A stretch of DNA of 64,000 nt from Thermus oshimai DSM 12092 (GCF_000373145.1 NZ_KB890614.1:94042-158041), one strand, 5' to 3'; positions 16,819 through 26,333 are shown, counted from the stretch's first letter. Notes: generated from the sequence alone by a model not told the origin. A program made the numbers and translations.

Positions 16819-18984
16819 GTGCCGCAGGCCGCGCCCCCTACCGACCTCGCTTTTCTCTCCGAGCTTCTCCGCCGCTACCCCGTGCGGGTGGCCTTCCGGG
16901 GAGAGGTCCTGCCCGAGGGGCCCTTAAGGGGGGAGAAGCTTTGGGAGGAGGGGGAGGCGGCCCTTTACTGGGAGGGCCCGCCCCCCAGGCCCGAACTGCG
17001 GGAGGCCCTGATCCTTTCCTTCAAGGCCTTCTTGGAGGTCTGGCGCTTAAGGGAGCGGGAGCTTGCCCTCCTTAAGGCCCAGGGGGAGACGGGGCGGCTT
17101 TTTCGGCTCCTCCTCCACGAGGTGAAAAACCCCCTCATGAGCGTTCTTGGGGCGCTGGAGCTGGCCCTCGAGGACCCCGCCCTTACCCCCGAGCTCAAGG
17201 AACTCCTGGAGATCGCCCGCCGTTCTGCAGAACGCATCCGCATCCTCCTGGAGAAGGCCCAGGACTACCTGCGCCTAGGGGAGGGGGTGCGCCTGAGGAG
17301 CGAGCGGGTGGACCTGAAAGAGCTCCTCCTCCAGGGGGTGGAGGAGCTCAGGCCCTTGGCCCGCAGGAAGGGGGTGCGCCTGGAGGTGCGCCTTCCCCGG
17401 GAGGAGGCCTGGGTGTATGGGGACCGGGACTGGCTCTACCAGGCCTTTTTGAACGTCCTCAACAACGCGGTGAAGTACACCCCAGAGGGGGGCCGGGTCC
17501 TGGTCCGGCTCCTCAAGGGGGTGGACCGGTACGGGGTTGCGGTTTCCGACACCGGCCCCGGCATCCCCGAAGAGGAGCAGGCCAAGGTCTTTGAGCCCTT
17601 CTACCGGGCCTCCACCCGGGGGGAGGCGGAGGGGACGGGGCTCGGGCTCGCCTTGGTGAAGCGGGTCCTGGAGGCCCATGGGGGGGAGGTGCGCCTGAAA
17701 AGCCGTTTGGGGCGGGGCTCCACCTTTCTCCTCCTCCTTCCCCGGCCCAAGCCCGGCCGCAGGGCCCCCGTGGGGCGGCTTCTCCTCCTGGCCCTGGCCC
17801 TTCTCGCCCTGGCCCGGTTTCCCATCTACCCGGCTCCCCTGGGCTCCCGGGCCTTCGGGGAGGTCCCCGCGGGGGAGGTGGTGCGCCTTGGGGGGCTGGA
17901 GCTCGCCTTCAGCCCCGAAGCCCGGGGGGAGGCCCGGCGCTGGAGGAGCCTCTGGGGCGGGGGGGAAAGGGTACGGGTGGCCCTGGAGGCCGGGGGGGTG
18001 GAGGCGGTGCGCGAGGCCCCCGTGCCCCTCACCCTCTCCACCCCCGAGGGGGAGGTCAGGCCCACGGGCACCCACCTCCGCCTTTACCGGGAAGGGGAGG
18101 GGCGGGTCTCCCTCTACCGCGGGCGGGTGGCCTTGGGGAAGGAGCCCTTGCCGCAAGGGGAGGGGGCCCTTCTGGGCCAGGGGGTGAGGCGGAAGCTCCT
18201 CCCCGCGCCCCTGGTGCGCCCTGTGCCCGGGGCGGAGGGGGAGGTGGTCTTCCGCCTCCTGGGCCCTGAAGGGGCCAAGGGCTTCCGGGTGGAGGTGGGG
18301 AGCGGGGACCGGATCCTCCTTTCCGCCAAGGTGCAGGGGGCGGCCTTCACCTACCGCCCCCAGGCGGACCGGGTGAGCCAGGTGCGGGCCTTCGCCTGGG
18401 ACGAGGTGGGCCTCGAGGGCTACCCCTCGGACCCCGTTTCCTTCCGGGAGCGGTTTAGCTTTTACGAGGGGAAAAAGCGCCTACCGCAGGACCCTGGGGG
18501 GGCCGAGACCTTCTTGAGGCGGGCGGTGGCCGTCTTCCCCGACGACGCGGAGGCCCTGGGGGAGCTGGCCTTCGCCCTTTACCTCCAGGGCCGCCACGGG
18601 GAGGCCAAGCCCCTTTACGAAAGGGCCCTCGCCCTTCTGGACGCCCCCGACATCCGGGTGCGCTACGCCCGCCTCCTCTACCACATGGGGCGGTACGGGG
18701 AGGCGGAGGAGAGCTACCGCCAGGTCCTCCTCCAGGACCCCGGCAACCTGGACGCCCGCTGGGGCCTGGCGGAGGTCCTCCTGGCCCTGGGCCGGGCGGG
18801 GGAGGCGGAGCTGCTCGCCCGCCAGGTCCTGGCCCTGAAGCCCGACTACCCCCTGGCCCGCTTCACCCTGGCCAAGGCCCTTCTGGAGAGGGGAAAGGCG
18901 GAGGAGGTCCGGAGGCTTCTCTTGGAGGAGCTCCGGCTGAACCCCGACCCCGAGGTCAGGGCCTTCCTGGAGCGCCTTCCCTAG
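16819..18984 (+). CDS. Histidine kinase fused to periplasmic FecR-like and TPR region
   Basis: 721 residues with an unusual order. An N-terminal region is followed by HisKA with phospho-acceptor H100 (LLHEVKNPLMS). The ATPase domain has N box LNNAVKY (214-220), DTGPGIP and GTGLGLALV. One membrane segment (about 318-335) comes next, then a probable extracytoplasmic FecR-like beta region (about 345-540), and TPR repeats (about 555-720). Most kinases put the sensor before the kinase. The start is GTG after AAAGGGG. A receiver-only protein at 21392 is the likely partner, with glycan enzymes around; a role in surface polysaccharide control is inferred. Confidence 0.85.
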   Translation: MPQAAPPTDLAFLSELLRRYPVRVAFRGEVLPEGPLRGEKLWEEGEAALYWEGPPPRPELREALILSFKAFLEVWRLRERELALLKAQGETGRLFRLLLHEVKNPLMSVLGALELALEDPALTPELKELLEIARRSAERIRILLEKAQDYLRLGEGVRLRSERVDLKELLLQGVEELRPLARRKGVRLEVRLPREEAWVYGDRDWLYQAFLNVLNNAVKYTPEGGRVLVRLLKGVDRYGVAVSDTGPGIPEEEQAKVFEPFYRASTRGEAEGTGLGLALVKRVLEAHGGEVRLKSRLGRGSTFLLLLPRPKPGRRAPVGRLLLLALALLALARFPIYPAPLGSRAFGEVPAGEVVRLGGLELAFSPEARGEARRWRSLWGGGERVRVALEAGGVEAVREAPVPLTLSTPEGEVRPTGTHLRLYREGEGRVSLYRGRVALGKEPLPQGEGALLGQGVRRKLLPAPLVRPVPGAEGEVVFRLLGPEGAKGFRVEVGSGDRILLSAKVQGAAFTYRPQADRVSQVRAFAWDEVGLEGYPSDPVSFRERFSFYEGKKRLPQDPGGAETFLRRAVAVFPDDAEALGELAFALYLQGRHGEAKPLYERALALLDAPDIRVRYARLLYHMGRYGEAEESYRQVLLQDPGNLDARWGLAEVLLALGRAGEAELLARQVLALKPDYPLARFTLAKALLERGKAEEVRRLLLEELRLNPDPEVRAFLERLP

Positions 18985-21364
18985 CCCAGGCCTCCCGGAA
19001 GCGGAAGTAGGCCGGCTTGAGCCTCAGGGCGAAGGAGGGGGTTTCCCACCCTTTCCAGGCGAACTGGGCCTCCCCGAGCCCCTCCACCCGTAAGCCCAGG
19101 CCGGGGATGGGGAGGGGCTCGGGGGCGTACCAGGCCCTGGGCCTCGAGGGGTCCGTGAGGAGGAGCATCCCCCAGGGCAGGCGGAGCTCCAGGAACTCCC
19201 CCAGGGCGTAGTCCGCGGTGGGGTCCCGGGCCCCTTCGGGGTCCCGTCCCCTCTTTAAGGCCCCCAGCTCGTAGACCTGCCGGGGGTAGTCCGTTCCGTC
19301 CCGCCCCGTGCGCCGCCGGTTGGGCTCCAGGAGGAAGGGCACGAAGGGGCCCCCGCCGGGCCGGGTGGGGCCGAGAAAGGTGAGGGCCTCCGTCCCCTCC
19401 CCCCCGGTGCGCACCTCCCGGAAGGGGTAGTAGCCCGCCTCCACCAGGAGCCGCCCCCCTTCCGCCCCCACCTCCAGGACGAACTCCGCTCCGAAGCCCG
19501 GCGCCACCTCCGCCCCGCCCGGGGCGGTGTCCAGGTGGAGCCGGAGGGGCAGGGGGCCCCCGTAGAGGAGCCATAGGTACTCGGGGTCGGTCCGGGCCTT
19601 GAGGAAGGCCCTTTCCCCCCTGAGGAGGAAGGGAACCTCTTCCCACTCTTCCCCCCTTCCGTCCAGCCTGGGGCCTCGAGGGGCAGTGGCCGCCAGGAGG
19701 CCGTAGTTCTCCTCGGGGTCCAGGAGGTTGTGCCAAAGAGGGTCCCGCTCCCGGTCCTCCCACTCCTGGAAAAGCCAGTTCCGTTTGAACCACTCGTCCA
19801 GGAAGCTGAAAAGGAGCCCTCCAGCGAGCCCCGCGGCCTCGATTTCTCGCCAGAGCCTGAGGTTCCGCTCCGCCTGATCCTCCTCGGAATGGCCCCCGTG
19901 GTGGAACCCCTGGGGCTGGAAGTGCGCGAGGCCCCGGCTGCTCGGCACTCCGTACTCCCCGATGAGGACAGGCTGCTCCCCGTGGTGGCGCTTGAGGTCC
20001 AGGAGGTAGCCGAAGTAGTTGGACCGCCCGAAAGGCCCCACCGCCTGGCCGTAGCCCGGGTCCAGGTTCAGGAAGTCGGGGTAGTAGGGGTAGGCGTGGT
20101 AGTTGGCGAAGACCGTGGCCGGGCTTCCCGGAAGGGGGCGGATGTTGCGGGCGTCCAGGCTCACCTCATCCTCGTTGTACGCCCGCAGGGGCACCCCCTC
20201 CACCCGTTCCCCCCGGGCCCGGCGGAGGGCCCTTTCTTCCTCTGCGGTGCTCTCCGTGGGGTGGTGGAGGGGGTCCAGGGTGGGCCAGTTGTTGAAACCC
20301 ATGGGCCGCACGGTGCCGTAGGCCTCGGCCTCGTAGACGAGGAGGCGGTCCAGAACCTCGGCCATCCAGGCCTCAAAGGGGTTGGCCTCCGGCGCGGCCT
20401 CCAGAAAACGCCCCCGGTAGACCCGCCCCGGATGGGCCTGGTTGTAGCGGGCCACGGAGAAGGGTTCAAACTCCCGGCCCACGAGGAGGCCAAGCGTCCA
20501 AGGGGAGACGTCCGCCGTGTAGGCCCCTCCCGCGTGCCCTGGGCGTTTGGGGCGCAGGAGGTTGCCGTGGAGGGCATCCAACACGTCCCGCCCCTCAAGG
20601 AGGAACTCCTCCAGAAAGGCCCCCTCGTAGGAGGGGTAGCCCAGCTCCTCGGGCAGTTCCGTCCAGACCCCCTGGAAGAGGTAAAGGGGCCTTGGACGGG
20701 TGCGGTTGAGGCCGTGGAGGGCCCGGTAGAAGGCTGGGGGCAGGAGGGTGTAGACCCGCACCGCGTTGGCCCCCATGGCCCAAAGGAGCTCCAGCCAGGC
20801 CCGGTAGAGGGCTTCCTCCTCAGGAAACTCCGCGGGAAAGCGCCCGGGCAGGGCCACCCCCAGGTTGACCCCCCGCACCAGAAGGGGCCTGTCCTCCACC
20901 CAAAAGCGCCCCCTTTCCGCCCGGAAGGGGACCCCAAGGGGGTGCAGGCGCCGCTTGGGCGAGGGAGGTGGAGGTGGAGGGAGGCCCCTTAGGATCTCCT
21001 CCGCGGGGGCGTAGCCCAGCCTAAAGGCGTAGTCCAAGGCGGCCCGGGCCCCCTCCAGATCCCCCAGGGCCCTTAGGACGAGGCCCAGGCCATAGGCCGC
21101 CTCCCCCCCACCCTGGAGGGTGCCCACCAGGCGGCTGAAGGCGAAAAGGGCCTCTTCCATCTCCCCTAGGCGGTAATGGGCGAACCCCGCAAGGAGGAGG
21201 GCCTCCGCAGGGGGGTCATACCCTTGGAGCAGAGGGGCCGCCTGTGCGAGCGCCCCCTCGAGGTCGCCGGCCCGGTAGGCCGCCCACCCCCCCTCCAAGG
21301 GGCTTGGCGCCCCCCAAGCGAGAGCTCCGGCCACCCATACGAGAACGAGGCTTTTACACCGCAT
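18956..21364 (-). CDS. Secreted TPR protein with a TIM-barrel glycosidase-like domain
   Basis: 802 residues. A signal peptide (MRCKSLVLVWVAGALAWG) is followed by TPR-like repeats to about residue 130, a proline linker, then a glycoside hydrolase clan-A-like barrel. The barrel has GVNLGVALPGRFP, MGANAVRVYTLLPPAFY and VLIGEYGVPSSRG; the Glu in IGEYG is the probable nucleophile. The C-terminal 250 residues are beta-rich. The substrate is unknown; remodelling of a beta-glucan made by the nearby glycosyltransferase is an inference. It is divergent from the response regulator and convergent with the kinase (29-bp overlap). Confidence 0.75.
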   Translation of the reverse strand: MRCKSLVLVWVAGALAWGAPSPLEGGWAAYRAGDLEGALAQAAPLLQGYDPPAEALLLAGFAHYRLGEMEEALFAFSRLVGTLQGGGEAAYGLGLVLRALGDLEGARAALDYAFRLGYAPAEEILRGLPPPPPPSPKRRLHPLGVPFRAERGRFWVEDRPLLVRGVNLGVALPGRFPAEFPEEEALYRAWLELLWAMGANAVRVYTLLPPAFYRALHGLNRTRPRPLYLFQGVWTELPEELGYPSYEGAFLEEFLLEGRDVLDALHGNLLRPKRPGHAGGAYTADVSPWTLGLLVGREFEPFSVARYNQAHPGRVYRGRFLEAAPEANPFEAWMAEVLDRLLVYEAEAYGTVRPMGFNNWPTLDPLHHPTESTAEEERALRRARGERVEGVPLRAYNEDEVSLDARNIRPLPGSPATVFANYHAYPYYPDFLNLDPGYGQAVGPFGRSNYFGYLLDLKRHHGEQPVLIGEYGVPSSRGLAHFQPQGFHHGGHSEEDQAERNLRLWREIEAAGLAGGLLFSFLDEWFKRNWLFQEWEDRERDPLWHNLLDPEENYGLLAATAPRGPRLDGRGEEWEEVPFLLRGERAFLKARTDPEYLWLLYGGPLPLRLHLDTAPGGAEVAPGFGAEFVLEVGAEGGRLLVEAGYYPFREVRTGGEGTEALTFLGPTRPGGGPFVPFLLEPNRRRTGRDGTDYPRQVYELGALKRGRDPEGARDPTADYALGEFLELRLPWGMLLLTDPSRPRAWYAPEPLPIPGLGLRVEGLGEAQFAWKGWETPSFALRLKPAYFRFREAWAREGAPGRP

Positions 21365-21378
21365 TCACAGCGCGATGG

Positions 21379-21386
21379 GATAATAC
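21379..21386. promoter_or_regulatory. Overlapping divergent -10 boxes
   Basis: GATAAT (forward, 21379-21384) ends 7 nt before the response regulator GTG. On the opposite strand TATTAT (21380-21385) precedes the glycosidase gene. The two promoters cannot be occupied at the same time. Confidence 0.6.
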
Positions 21387-21391
21387 CACAC

Positions 21392-21754
21392 GTGGCGAAG
21401 GTGCTGGTGGTGGAGGACGACCCCGTGGTGGCCCGGGTGCTGGAGATCGCCCTCAAGCGGGCGGGGCATGAGGTTCATCTGGTTTCCGACTTCCCCTTGG
21501 CCAAGAAGGCCCTGGACCAGGCCTGGGACGCCATCGTCTTGGATCTGAACCTCCCCGGGGGCTTTGGCCTGGACCTCCTCCGCCACCTGCGGCAGGAGCT
21601 GGGCCGGAGGACCCCGGTTTTTGTCCTCTCCGGGCTCAAGCAGGAGAAGACCCTTCTGGAGGCCTTGCGCCTAGGGGCCCAGGACTACCTCGCCAAGCCC
21701 TTTAGCCCCAATGAGCTTCTCCTCCGTCTGGAGCGGTATGTGGCGCAAGGGTGA
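21392..21754 (+). CDS. Receiver-only response regulator
   Basis: 120 residues consisting of just a CheY-like receiver. It has the acidic pair in VVEDDP, phospho-acceptor D51 in IVLDLNLPGG, the Ser in FVLSGLKQ and Lys in DYLAKPF. There is no output domain, so it probably acts by protein contact, perhaps on the membrane HEAT protein or the glycosyltransferase encoded next. The GTG start is set by the leaderless promoter at 21379; upstream in-frame sequence belongs to the opposite gene. The likely kinase is the protein at 16819-18984. Confidence 0.88.
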   Translation: MAKVLVVEDDPVVARVLEIALKRAGHEVHLVSDFPLAKKALDQAWDAIVLDLNLPGGFGLDLLRHLRQELGRRTPVFVLSGLKQEKTLLEALRLGAQDYLAKPFSPNELLLRLERYVAQG

Positions 21755-22886
21755 ACGCCTCTACGCCCTTTTGGTCTTCCTGGTGGTGGCCCTGGAGGCC
21801 TACGCCCTGGCGGTCTTGGTGCTGGCCTTTTCCGCCCAGCTCTTTCGCCTAAGCGGGGCGCCTTCGGCTTGGAACGCCCTCCTTCAGGCCTTTTTCCTCA
21901 CCGGGCTGGTCCTTTTGGTCCTTTCCGCTTACATCCTTGTCTACCACGTCTACACGATTCAAAAGGAGGCTCAGGACAGCGAGGCCTACCGCCGCTTTCT
22001 GGACCTCTTCACCGAGGCCCTCTTTACCGGGGGGGATCCCCCGCCCCCGCCCTGGCCCCCCGCCGCCTTGGAGGCCCTCCTTCACCTCCGGGAGACCTTG
22101 AAGGGGGAGATGGGGGAAAGGGTGGCGGACTGGCTCCGCCAAGCCCGCCCCCCTTGGGTTCCAAAGCTCAAGATGCGCTGGCCCGGCCGCTACGAGCGCC
22201 TCGAGGCCCTGGAGGCCCTGGGCCTGGCCCGCCTCCCCGAGACCCTGGAGGCCATCCTGCCCTACCTGCACCACCCCGACCCCATCCTCCGCCTGGCCGC
22301 GGCCCGGGCCGGGGCCAGGACCGCCCAGGGGGAAGGGGTCCTGCGCCTGGGGGAGGCCCTCCTTTCCGCGGGCCTCCCCCGGGGCGCGCTCTTGGAGGCC
22401 CTCCTCCTTCTGGAGGAACGGGCAGAGCCGGCGGCGGCCCTCCTCCTGGAAAGGGGGGGGAAGGAGGAGGCCTGGGCCGCCCTGGAGGCCATCGGCCGCC
22501 TCCGCCTCCACGCCCTGGGGGAGAAGGTTCTCCCTTTTCTGGAGGCGGAGGACCCCGAGCTCCAGGCCGCGGCCATGAGGGCCCTTCACCGCCTGGGCTA
22601 CCCCCCGTTGGGGTATGAGGGGGCGGTGCTGGGGCTTCTTAGGTCGGGGGAGGAGTTCTTGCGCCTCCAGGCCGTCCGTCTCCTCCCCCTTCTGCCCCAA
22701 GCCCTCGCCCAAAGGGCCCTTTGGGAGGCCCTAAAGGACCCTTCCTTCTACGTGCGCCGGGCGGCGGCGGAGGCGCTTAGGGCCTTGGGCGGGGAGGCGC
22801 TGGAAGAGGCGGCCAAGACCCACCCCGACCCCTACGGGCGGGCCATGGCCGCCCAGGTCCTGCGGGAGGGGGCATGGAGGCCTTAG
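21738..22886 (+). CDS. Membrane-anchored HEAT-repeat protein
   Basis: 382 residues. Two N-terminal membrane helices (about residues 8-36 and 46-76) are followed by a cytoplasmic alpha-solenoid with at least four HEAT-like repeats (for example LPYLHHPDPILRLAAARAGA, then PELQAAAMRALHRLGYPP and PSFYVRRAAAEALRALGG). The start ATG 21738 lies within the end of the receiver gene (17-bp overlap). HEAT proteins are scaffolds. Being between a receiver and a glycosyltransferase, it may couple the signal to the synthase. Confidence 0.78.
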   Translation: MWRKGERLYALLVFLVVALEAYALAVLVLAFSAQLFRLSGAPSAWNALLQAFFLTGLVLLVLSAYILVYHVYTIQKEAQDSEAYRRFLDLFTEALFTGGDPPPPPWPPAALEALLHLRETLKGEMGERVADWLRQARPPWVPKLKMRWPGRYERLEALEALGLARLPETLEAILPYLHHPDPILRLAAARAGARTAQGEGVLRLGEALLSAGLPRGALLEALLLLEERAEPAAALLLERGGKEEAWAALEAIGRLRLHALGEKVLPFLEAEDPELQAAAMRALHRLGYPPLGYEGAVLGLLRSGEEFLRLQAVRLLPLLPQALAQRALWEALKDPSFYVRRAAAEALRALGGEALEEAAKTHPDPYGRAMAAQVLREGAWRP

Positions 22887-24304
22887 GGTGGTTTCTTTTC
22901 GCCTACCAGGTTTTCGTCCTCTACTACTTCGCCGTGCTCAACTTCCTCTACACCACCTTTACCTTCTTTGGCCTCAACATGGTGGCCCGCTACGCCCGGG
23001 AGCTTTCCGAGCTCTCCCTGAAAGACCTCCTGGAGCGGGAGGCCTACCTTCCCGTCTCCATCCTGGTGCCCACCTACAACGAGGAGAAGACCATCGCCGC
23101 CTCCGTGCGCTCCTTCCTGGCCCTGCGCTACCCCGAGTTTGAGGTCATCGTGGTGGCGGACGGGCCCAAGGACCGGACCCTGGAGGTCCTGAAGGAGGCC
23201 TTCGCCCTGGTGGAGGTGGACTGGGTCTACCGCCGGGCCCTCCCCACCAAGCCCATCCGCGCGGTGTACCGCTCCTTGGCCCACCCCAACCTCCTGGTGG
23301 TGGACAAGGAAAACGGAGGCAAGGCCGACGCCCTAAACGCCGGGCTCAACTTCGCCCGCTACCCCCTCTTCTGCGCCGTGGACGCGGACAGCCTCCTGGA
23401 CCCCGAGGCCCTCCTCCGGGCCAGCCGCCTCTTTTTGGAGGACGAACGGGTCCTGGCGGTGGGGGGGACCATCCGCCCCCTGAACGGGGCCCGGGTGCGG
23501 GGGGGCGTGGTGGAGGAGCTCCGCCTGCCCCGGGGTTTCCTGGAGAAAATGCAGATCATTGAGTACGCCCGGGCCTTCTTCCTGGGCCGGGCGGGCTGGA
23601 GCGCCATGGACGCCCTCCTCATCATCTCCGGGGCCTTCGGCATCTTCCGGCGGGAGGAGGCCTTGAGGGTGGGGGGGTACCGCACGGACACCGTGGGGGA
23701 GGACATGGAGCTGGTGGTCCGGCTCCACCGAAAGGCGCGGGAGGCGGGCCGGGACTACCGCGTCCTCTACACCCCAGACCCCATCTGCTACACCGAGGTG
23801 CCCTCGGACTGGGCCACCTTGAGGCGGCAGCGGAACCGCTGGCACCGGGGGCTTTGGGAGGTCCTTTTGGCCCACCGGGCCATGCTCTTCAACCCCCGCT
23901 ACGGCCGGCTGGGGTTCGTGGCCCTGCCTTACTTCCTCTTCTTTGAGGCCCTGGGGCCGGTGGTGGAGGTCCTGGGGTACGCCCTCCTCCCGGTGTACGC
24001 CCTCTTGGGGTTTCTCAACCCCCCCTTTGCCCTCCTCTTCCTCCTCCTGGCCCTGGCCTATGGGGTCCTCCTCTCCCAGCTTTCCGTGGGGGTGGAGGCC
24101 CTCCTCCTAAAGCGCTACCCGCGCCTTAAGGACCGGCTCGCCCTCCTCCTCCTTTCCCTCCTGGAGGGCCTGGGCTACCGCCAGCTTCTCGCCCTCGAGC
24201 GCTTCCTCGCCACCTTCCAGGTCCTAAGGAAGCGGGGGGAGTGGGGGGAGATGCGCCGCAAGGGCCTAGAGGCGCCGGAAGCCCAGGAGCATGAGAAGGC
24301 GTAG
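22874..24304 (+). CDS. Family 2 membrane glycosyltransferase (cellulose/hyaluronan synthase-like)
   Basis: 476 residues with an N-terminal membrane helix, a GT2 domain and two or three C-terminal helices. Catalytic elements are in place: SILVPTYNEE (62-71), ADGPKD around D96, DAD (170-172), GED (275-277) and the RRQRNRW processivity motif (317-323). It probably polymerises a beta-linked polysaccharide at the inner membrane from a nucleotide sugar. It overlaps the HEAT gene by 13 bp, so receiver, HEAT protein and synthase form one operon. Confidence 0.88.
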   Translation: MEALGWFLFAYQVFVLYYFAVLNFLYTTFTFFGLNMVARYARELSELSLKDLLEREAYLPVSILVPTYNEEKTIAASVRSFLALRYPEFEVIVVADGPKDRTLEVLKEAFALVEVDWVYRRALPTKPIRAVYRSLAHPNLLVVDKENGGKADALNAGLNFARYPLFCAVDADSLLDPEALLRASRLFLEDERVLAVGGTIRPLNGARVRGGVVEELRLPRGFLEKMQIIEYARAFFLGRAGWSAMDALLIISGAFGIFRREEALRVGGYRTDTVGEDMELVVRLHRKAREAGRDYRVLYTPDPICYTEVPSDWATLRRQRNRWHRGLWEVLLAHRAMLFNPRYGRLGFVALPYFLFFEALGPVVEVLGYALLPVYALLGFLNPPFALLFLLLALAYGVLLSQLSVGVEALLLKRYPRLKDRLALLLLSLLEGLGYRQLLALERFLATFQVLRKRGEWGEMRRKGLEAPEAQEHEKA

Positions 24305-25435
24305 GCCCATGGAGGCCAGGATGGGGAGGTGGTAGGGGGTGGGGCCGAGGTGGAGGGCGGCGAGCTCCCCCGCGAGGAGGCTTCCCAGAAGGCCCCCAAG
24401 CCCCAGGGCCAGCCAGAACAGGGCCAGGTACCCGTTCCGGGCTTCCTTGGGGCTTTTGCCCAGGGCCAGGTTGGTGAGGGCGGGGTTGAGCCCGCTCCAG
24501 GCCAGGGCGTCCAGGAGGGCCGAGGCCCAGATGGGCCAGGGGAAGCCGGGCCGGCCCCAAAGCCAGAAAAGGGGCATGACCGCGGCCACCCCTCCCGTGA
24601 GGAGGAGGACCCGGCCGTGCCCAAGCCGGTCCGCCGCCCGCCCCCATAAGGGCCCGAAGGCCAGGCCGGAGAGGGCGGAGAGCACCGTCCAAAGCCCCAC
24701 CTGGCCCAAAGAGAGCCCGCCCCACTGGAGGAAGTAGGGGATGACGTAGGGCCCCCCCACCATCACCGCGGCGAACCAGCCGAGGACCAGAACGAGGTAG
24801 CGCCGGAAGCCCGCATCCCGCACCGCCCGCAGGACCTGGGGCCAGGGGGCCTCGGGGGGCGGGGCTTTGGGCTCGTGCTGGAGGGTGAGGAGCCACACGG
24901 AAAGGAGGCCGGCCCCCACCCCCACCCCCAGGACCAGGGGGTAGCCTGGCCCCCCCAGGGCGTCCAGCAGGTACCCCCCCGCCAGGTTCCCCAGGGTGCC
25001 CACCAGGCCCATGAGGGCGTTGCGCAGGCCGAAGTACCGCCCCCGCCGTTCCTCGGGCACCAGGTCGGCCATCCAGCTGAGCCACAAGACCCCCACGGGG
25101 GCCGCCAGGAGCTGGCTGGCCCCGGCGATGGCCAGAAAGGCCGCCACCCGCCCTTCCCCCGGCCACAAGGGGAGGAAAAGGGCCAGGGCGAAAAGCCCCC
25201 GGGCCAGGAGGTTGAGGCGCACGGCCAGGGCCTTCCGGCTTCCCCGGAGGAAGAGGGCCAAGGGGGCGAGGAGCTGGGCCAGGAAGGGGAGGGCCCCCAG
25301 GGCGGCCAGGGCCCCCGGGCCCGCCCCCAGGTGCAGGGCGTAGCCCGTGGCGATGACCCCCGTGCTGAACTGGATGAAGAGGATGGCCAGGAGGCCTTCC
25401 AAAAGGGAGATCCTGAGGGACCGATGGGGCTCCAC
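24266..25435 (-). CDS. Major facilitator superfamily transporter
   Basis: 389 residues with about 12 hydrophobic segments and the MFS-type loop GRYFGLRNALMG between helices 4 and 5 plus RAADRLGHGRVLL after helix 8. The GTG start at 25435 follows a CATAAT box by 5-6 nt (leaderless); the longer upstream frame contains no credible protein. The cargo is unknown. It is divergent from the nitronate monooxygenase-like gene and overlaps the glycosyltransferase 3' end. Confidence 0.82.
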   Translation of the reverse strand: MEPHRSLRISLLEGLLAILFIQFSTGVIATGYALHLGAGPGALAALGALPFLAQLLAPLALFLRGSRKALAVRLNLLARGLFALALFLPLWPGEGRVAAFLAIAGASQLLAAPVGVLWLSWMADLVPEERRGRYFGLRNALMGLVGTLGNLAGGYLLDALGGPGYPLVLGVGVGAGLLSVWLLTLQHEPKAPPPEAPWPQVLRAVRDAGFRRYLVLVLGWFAAVMVGGPYVIPYFLQWGGLSLGQVGLWTVLSALSGLAFGPLWGRAADRLGHGRVLLLTGGVAAVMPLFWLWGRPGFPWPIWASALLDALAWSGLNPALTNLALGKSPKEARNGYLALFWLALGLGGLLGSLLAGELAALHLGPTPYHLPILASMGLRLLMLLGFRRL

Positions 25436-25471
25436 CCCCCGATTATGCTTGAACCCGGTAAAATCTTCCCC

Positions 25472-26326
25472 ATGGAGACCGCCATCACCCGGATGCTGGG
25501 CCTGCGCTACCCCATCGTGGCCGCCCCCATGTTTCTGGTTTCCAACGCGCCCCTCCTCCAGGCGGTGGCCGAGGCCGGGGCCATCGGGGTCATCCCCAGC
25601 CTCAACTTCCGCACCCACCAGGCCTTTCGGGAGTTTCTGGAGGCCTTTCCCGAGGGGCTGAAGTTCGGCGTGAACCTGATCCTGAAGGACAACCCCCGCC
25701 TCGAGGAGGACCTACAGGCCGTGGTGGAACGGAAGGTCCCCTTGGTGGTCACCTCCCTGGGGGACCCCACCCGGGTGGTGGAGGCGGTGAAGGGCTACGG
25801 GGGCGTGGTCTGGTGCGACGTGGTGGGCCTCCGCCACGGAAAAAAGGCGGTGGAGGCCGGGGCCGACGCCCTGGTGGCCGTGGCCTGTGGGGCGGGGGGG
25901 CACGCGGGGCCGGTGAGCCCCTTCGTCCTGGGGCCCTGGCTTCGGGAGGAGCTCGGGGTGCCGGTCCTCATCGCCGGGGGGATCGCCACGGGGGCCCAGG
26001 TCCTGGCGGCCCTGGCCCTGGGGGATGGGGTCTACATCGGCACCCGCTTCATCGCCACCTTGGAGTCTGCGGCCCCCCTGGAGTACAAGGAGGCCCTCCT
26101 CCGCGCCCAGCCCGAGGACATCGTCTACACCCCCGAGGTGACCGGGGTGCCCGCCAACTTCCTCCGGGACTCCCTGGAGCGCTTCCGCCAGGGTGGGGGC
26201 AAGGCCTGGAAGGAGGTGTACTCCGCCGGGCACGGGGTGGCCTTCATCCGGGAGATCCCCTCGGCCAAGGCGGTGGTGGCCCGGCTGGTGGAGGAGTACG
26301 AAAGGGCCAAGGCCCGGCTGCCCTGA
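25472..26326 (+). CDS. Nitronate monooxygenase / 2-nitropropane dioxygenase family flavoprotein
   Basis: 284-residue FMN TIM barrel. PIVAAPMFLVSNAPL near the start, the glycine-rich CGAGGHAGPV, IAGGIATGAQVLAAL and GVYIGTRFIAT are family signatures; the His in GGHAG is the usual catalytic base. Members oxidise nitronates or act as enoyl-type reductases, so the substrate is open. TAAAAT ends 7 nt before ATG 25472, fixing a leaderless start. The next gene begins 7 bp after its stop. Confidence 0.85.
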   Translation: METAITRMLGLRYPIVAAPMFLVSNAPLLQAVAEAGAIGVIPSLNFRTHQAFREFLEAFPEGLKFGVNLILKDNPRLEEDLQAVVERKVPLVVTSLGDPTRVVEAVKGYGGVVWCDVVGLRHGKKAVEAGADALVAVACGAGGHAGPVSPFVLGPWLREELGVPVLIAGGIATGAQVLAALALGDGVYIGTRFIATLESAAPLEYKEALLRAQPEDIVYTPEVTGVPANFLRDSLERFRQGGGKAWKEVYSAGHGVAFIREIPSAKAVVARLVEEYERAKARLP

Positions 26327-26333
26327 GGACGCC

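Noticed and set aside
19730..20992. A 420-codon forward frame opposite the secreted glycosidase
   Set aside because: Composition is that of an antisense shadow; the reverse strand encodes signal peptide, TPR and TIM-barrel motifs continuously.
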